In this document: positions 20,926 through 21,679 of the stretch, one piece after another
Numbering within the stretch: the first letter of the stretch is position 1
How the letters are laid out: every line of letters starts with the position of its first letter
Source of the DNA: a virus
IMG/VR virus record: IMGVR_UViG_3300045963_000153
Location: 64,001-85,679 of that record
DNA: 21,679 nucleotides
Strand: one strand, 5' to 3'
Program-made: the position numbers and the translations under genes
The notes under the pieces: model-generated
Told to the model about the DNA's origin: nothing
The model's input: only the letters and a program-made list of their open reading frames with translations
Database searches by the model: none

Positions 20926-21558
20926 TTATACCCAGTCTGTAGGTGTAGTTACTGCTTCACCGTTTACAATTGGTGCAGTATTAACTACCTCTTTTTTGGG
21001 TTTACGGAAATTAGAAGTTTTACCTGCAAGACTTGCTGGACTATTAGTAGTCGTAGCTTGTGATGCTGGAGTTTCTACTGCAACCTCAGTTTGTGGAGGA
21101 GGTGGGGGTGAAGCTGCTGCGACTTTTGCTGCTGGTGCAACATAAGTTTTTGCTGGAGCTTGGCGACCAGATGCAGTATTACCATCATCATCTTCTGCTG
21201 GAATGAATAGCATAGATTGTAATCCGAAACGACGAGCATACGTTTGTGCTGCTCCAAAAGATTGAGGATCATTTTGTTTTGCACAAATAACTTCAGTTTC
21301 ACTAACCAACATTTCTCCAGTATTAGAATGTACTAATGCAGTAATAATAAAATTTTTACCATCACGATGAGAAGCTGGTTGTAATACAACAATACCCTCT
21401 TCGTTTAGTGGTTCTTTTACTACTTCCATGACTGTAGGAAGATCCGCATAGCTAGATTTAAAAAATGGATTTTTTGCACCTTTAACTGCAGCACCCATTT
21501 TAACTTGAGCTTTTAACAACGCTTTTGTCAAATTACTAATATTTTCACTTGTTTTCAT
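20926..21558 (-). CDS. erf: ERF-family single-strand annealing protein
   Basis: 210 residues; AAAGG five bases before ATG. The ERF core spans residues about 5-127: N-P-F-F-K-S-S-Y-A-D-L-P-T-V (30-43), I-T-A-L-V-H-x-x-T-G-E (72-82), and D-P-Q-S-F-G-A-A-Q-T-Y-A-R-R-F-G-L (97-113), then A-E-D-D-D-G-N. ERF (P22 Erf-like) proteins form rings on ssDNA and anneal complementary strands for phage recombination and genome circularisation. The C-terminal 80 residues are a flexible Ala/Pro/Gln tail with P-P-P-P-P, common as partner-binding tails. It leads a three-gene unit from a promoter at 21578-21605 to the terminator at 20182-20219. Confidence 0.93.
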   Translation of the reverse strand: MKTSENISNLTKALLKAQVKMGAAVKGAKNPFFKSSYADLPTVMEVVKEPLNEEGIVVLQPASHRDGKNFIITALVHSNTGEMLVSETEVICAKQNDPQSFGAAQTYARRFGLQSMLFIPAEDDDGNTASGRQAPAKTYVAPAAKVAAASPPPPPQTEVAVETPASQATTTNSPASLAGKTSNFRKPKKEVVNTAPIVNGEAVTTPTDWV

Positions 21559-21577
21559 ATTTGCCTTTCTTGTTTTT

Positions 21578-21605
21578 ATTATAGAACATCTAAACCATTA
21601 GACAA
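21578..21605 (-). promoter_or_regulatory. Leftward promoter of the ERF unit
   Basis: Minus-strand TTGTCT (21605-21600, 4/6) is followed after 16 bases by a perfect TATAAT (21583-21578), which overlaps the stop codon of the upstream gene. The predicted start near 21571 leaves a short leader with AAAGG before the erf ATG. The 16-base spacing is shared with the other two proposed promoters. Confidence 0.62.
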
Positions 21606-21679
21606 GAGAATTACATGTAATCTTTCTTGAATAATGAATTTATCTGTATTGCTTTCAATGATACGGATCTCACCCGTTT
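21579..21679 (-). CDS. C-terminal fragment of an upstream gene (partial)
   Basis: The frame entering from the right edge reads T-G-E-I-R-I-I-E-S-N-T-D-K-F-I-I-Q-E-R-L and continues to V-L-stop at TAA 21581-21579, 32 residues in all. The amphipathic beta/helix pattern looks like real coding sequence. A second open frame ends earlier and is less protein-like. The 5' part is outside the window, so no function can be given. Confidence 0.55.
   Translation of the reverse strand, partial: TGEIRIIESNTDKFIIQERLHVILLSNGLDVL

Noticed and set aside
12794-21532. Other minus-strand TTGACA hexamers, near 13003, 14634, 19064 and 21529
   Set aside because: All are inside clearly coding sequence and lack a TATAAT-like box at proper spacing, unlike the three intergenic ones.

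Overview
The window looks like part of the genome of a lytic tailed phage (Caudoviricetes) with AT-rich DNA. Three consecutive glycine-zipper internal virion proteins, one with an embedded lytic transglycosylase domain, are typical of podovirus-type DNA ejection machinery for crossing a Gram-negative envelope. Good Shine-Dalgarno sequences (AGGAG/GGAG variants) precede most genes, which argues against a Bacteroidetes host. The host itself cannot be named from the sequence. No integrase, repressor or attachment site is visible.

Layout. Positions 1-6286 read rightward: the tail end of an upstream gene, three ejection-type virion proteins, and a small coiled-coil protein with one membrane segment. 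Positions 6287-21679 read leftward and hold the replication and nucleotide metabolism half of the genome. The two halves meet tail to tail at 6286/6287 with no spacer. From right to left the leftward arm contains: a truncated gene; an ERF single-strand annealing protein with two small partners, closed by a strong terminator; a primase-helicase fusion (archaeo-eukaryotic primase plus DnaB-like ATPase); a tightly overlapped run of small genes; a family B DNA polymerase split into two genes with a zinc-ribbon gene between them; tRNA-Asn and tRNA-Gln genes; a glycosyltransferase and methyltransferase pair; an Rnl5-like RNA ligase; an HExxH metallopeptidase-like protein; a DEDD exonuclease with a zinc ribbon; a small coiled-coil protein and terminator; dUTPase; and finally a stretch colonised by three HNH endonucleases around a membrane-anchored coiled-coil protein and a duplicated winged-helix-like protein.

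How it fits together. ERF, primase-helicase, split polymerase, exonuclease and dUTPase make a nearly self-sufficient replication and recombination set. RNA ligase and two tRNAs point to maintenance of the translation apparatus during infection. The two tRNAs (Asn, Gln) match the two residues that dominate the first virion protein. Most genes overlap their neighbours by 1-17 nt (ATGA, TAATG, ATGGCTAA junctions), so translation is probably coupled. Three leftward promoters with the form TTGACA/TTGTCT-N16-TATAAT-like and two intrinsic terminators divide the arm into transcription units.

Most notable: the polymerase split just before motif C, so that the two catalytic aspartates lie on different polypeptides; exact 19-nt direct repeats bracketing the transglycosylase domain; a ribosome binding site perfectly complementary to the 5' end of the upstream tRNA-Asn; and a promoter placed so that its transcript would be leaderless. 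No gap longer than 300 bases lacks a gene. The longest gene-free stretches are 20141-20253 (terminator) and 14308-14481 (two tRNAs).
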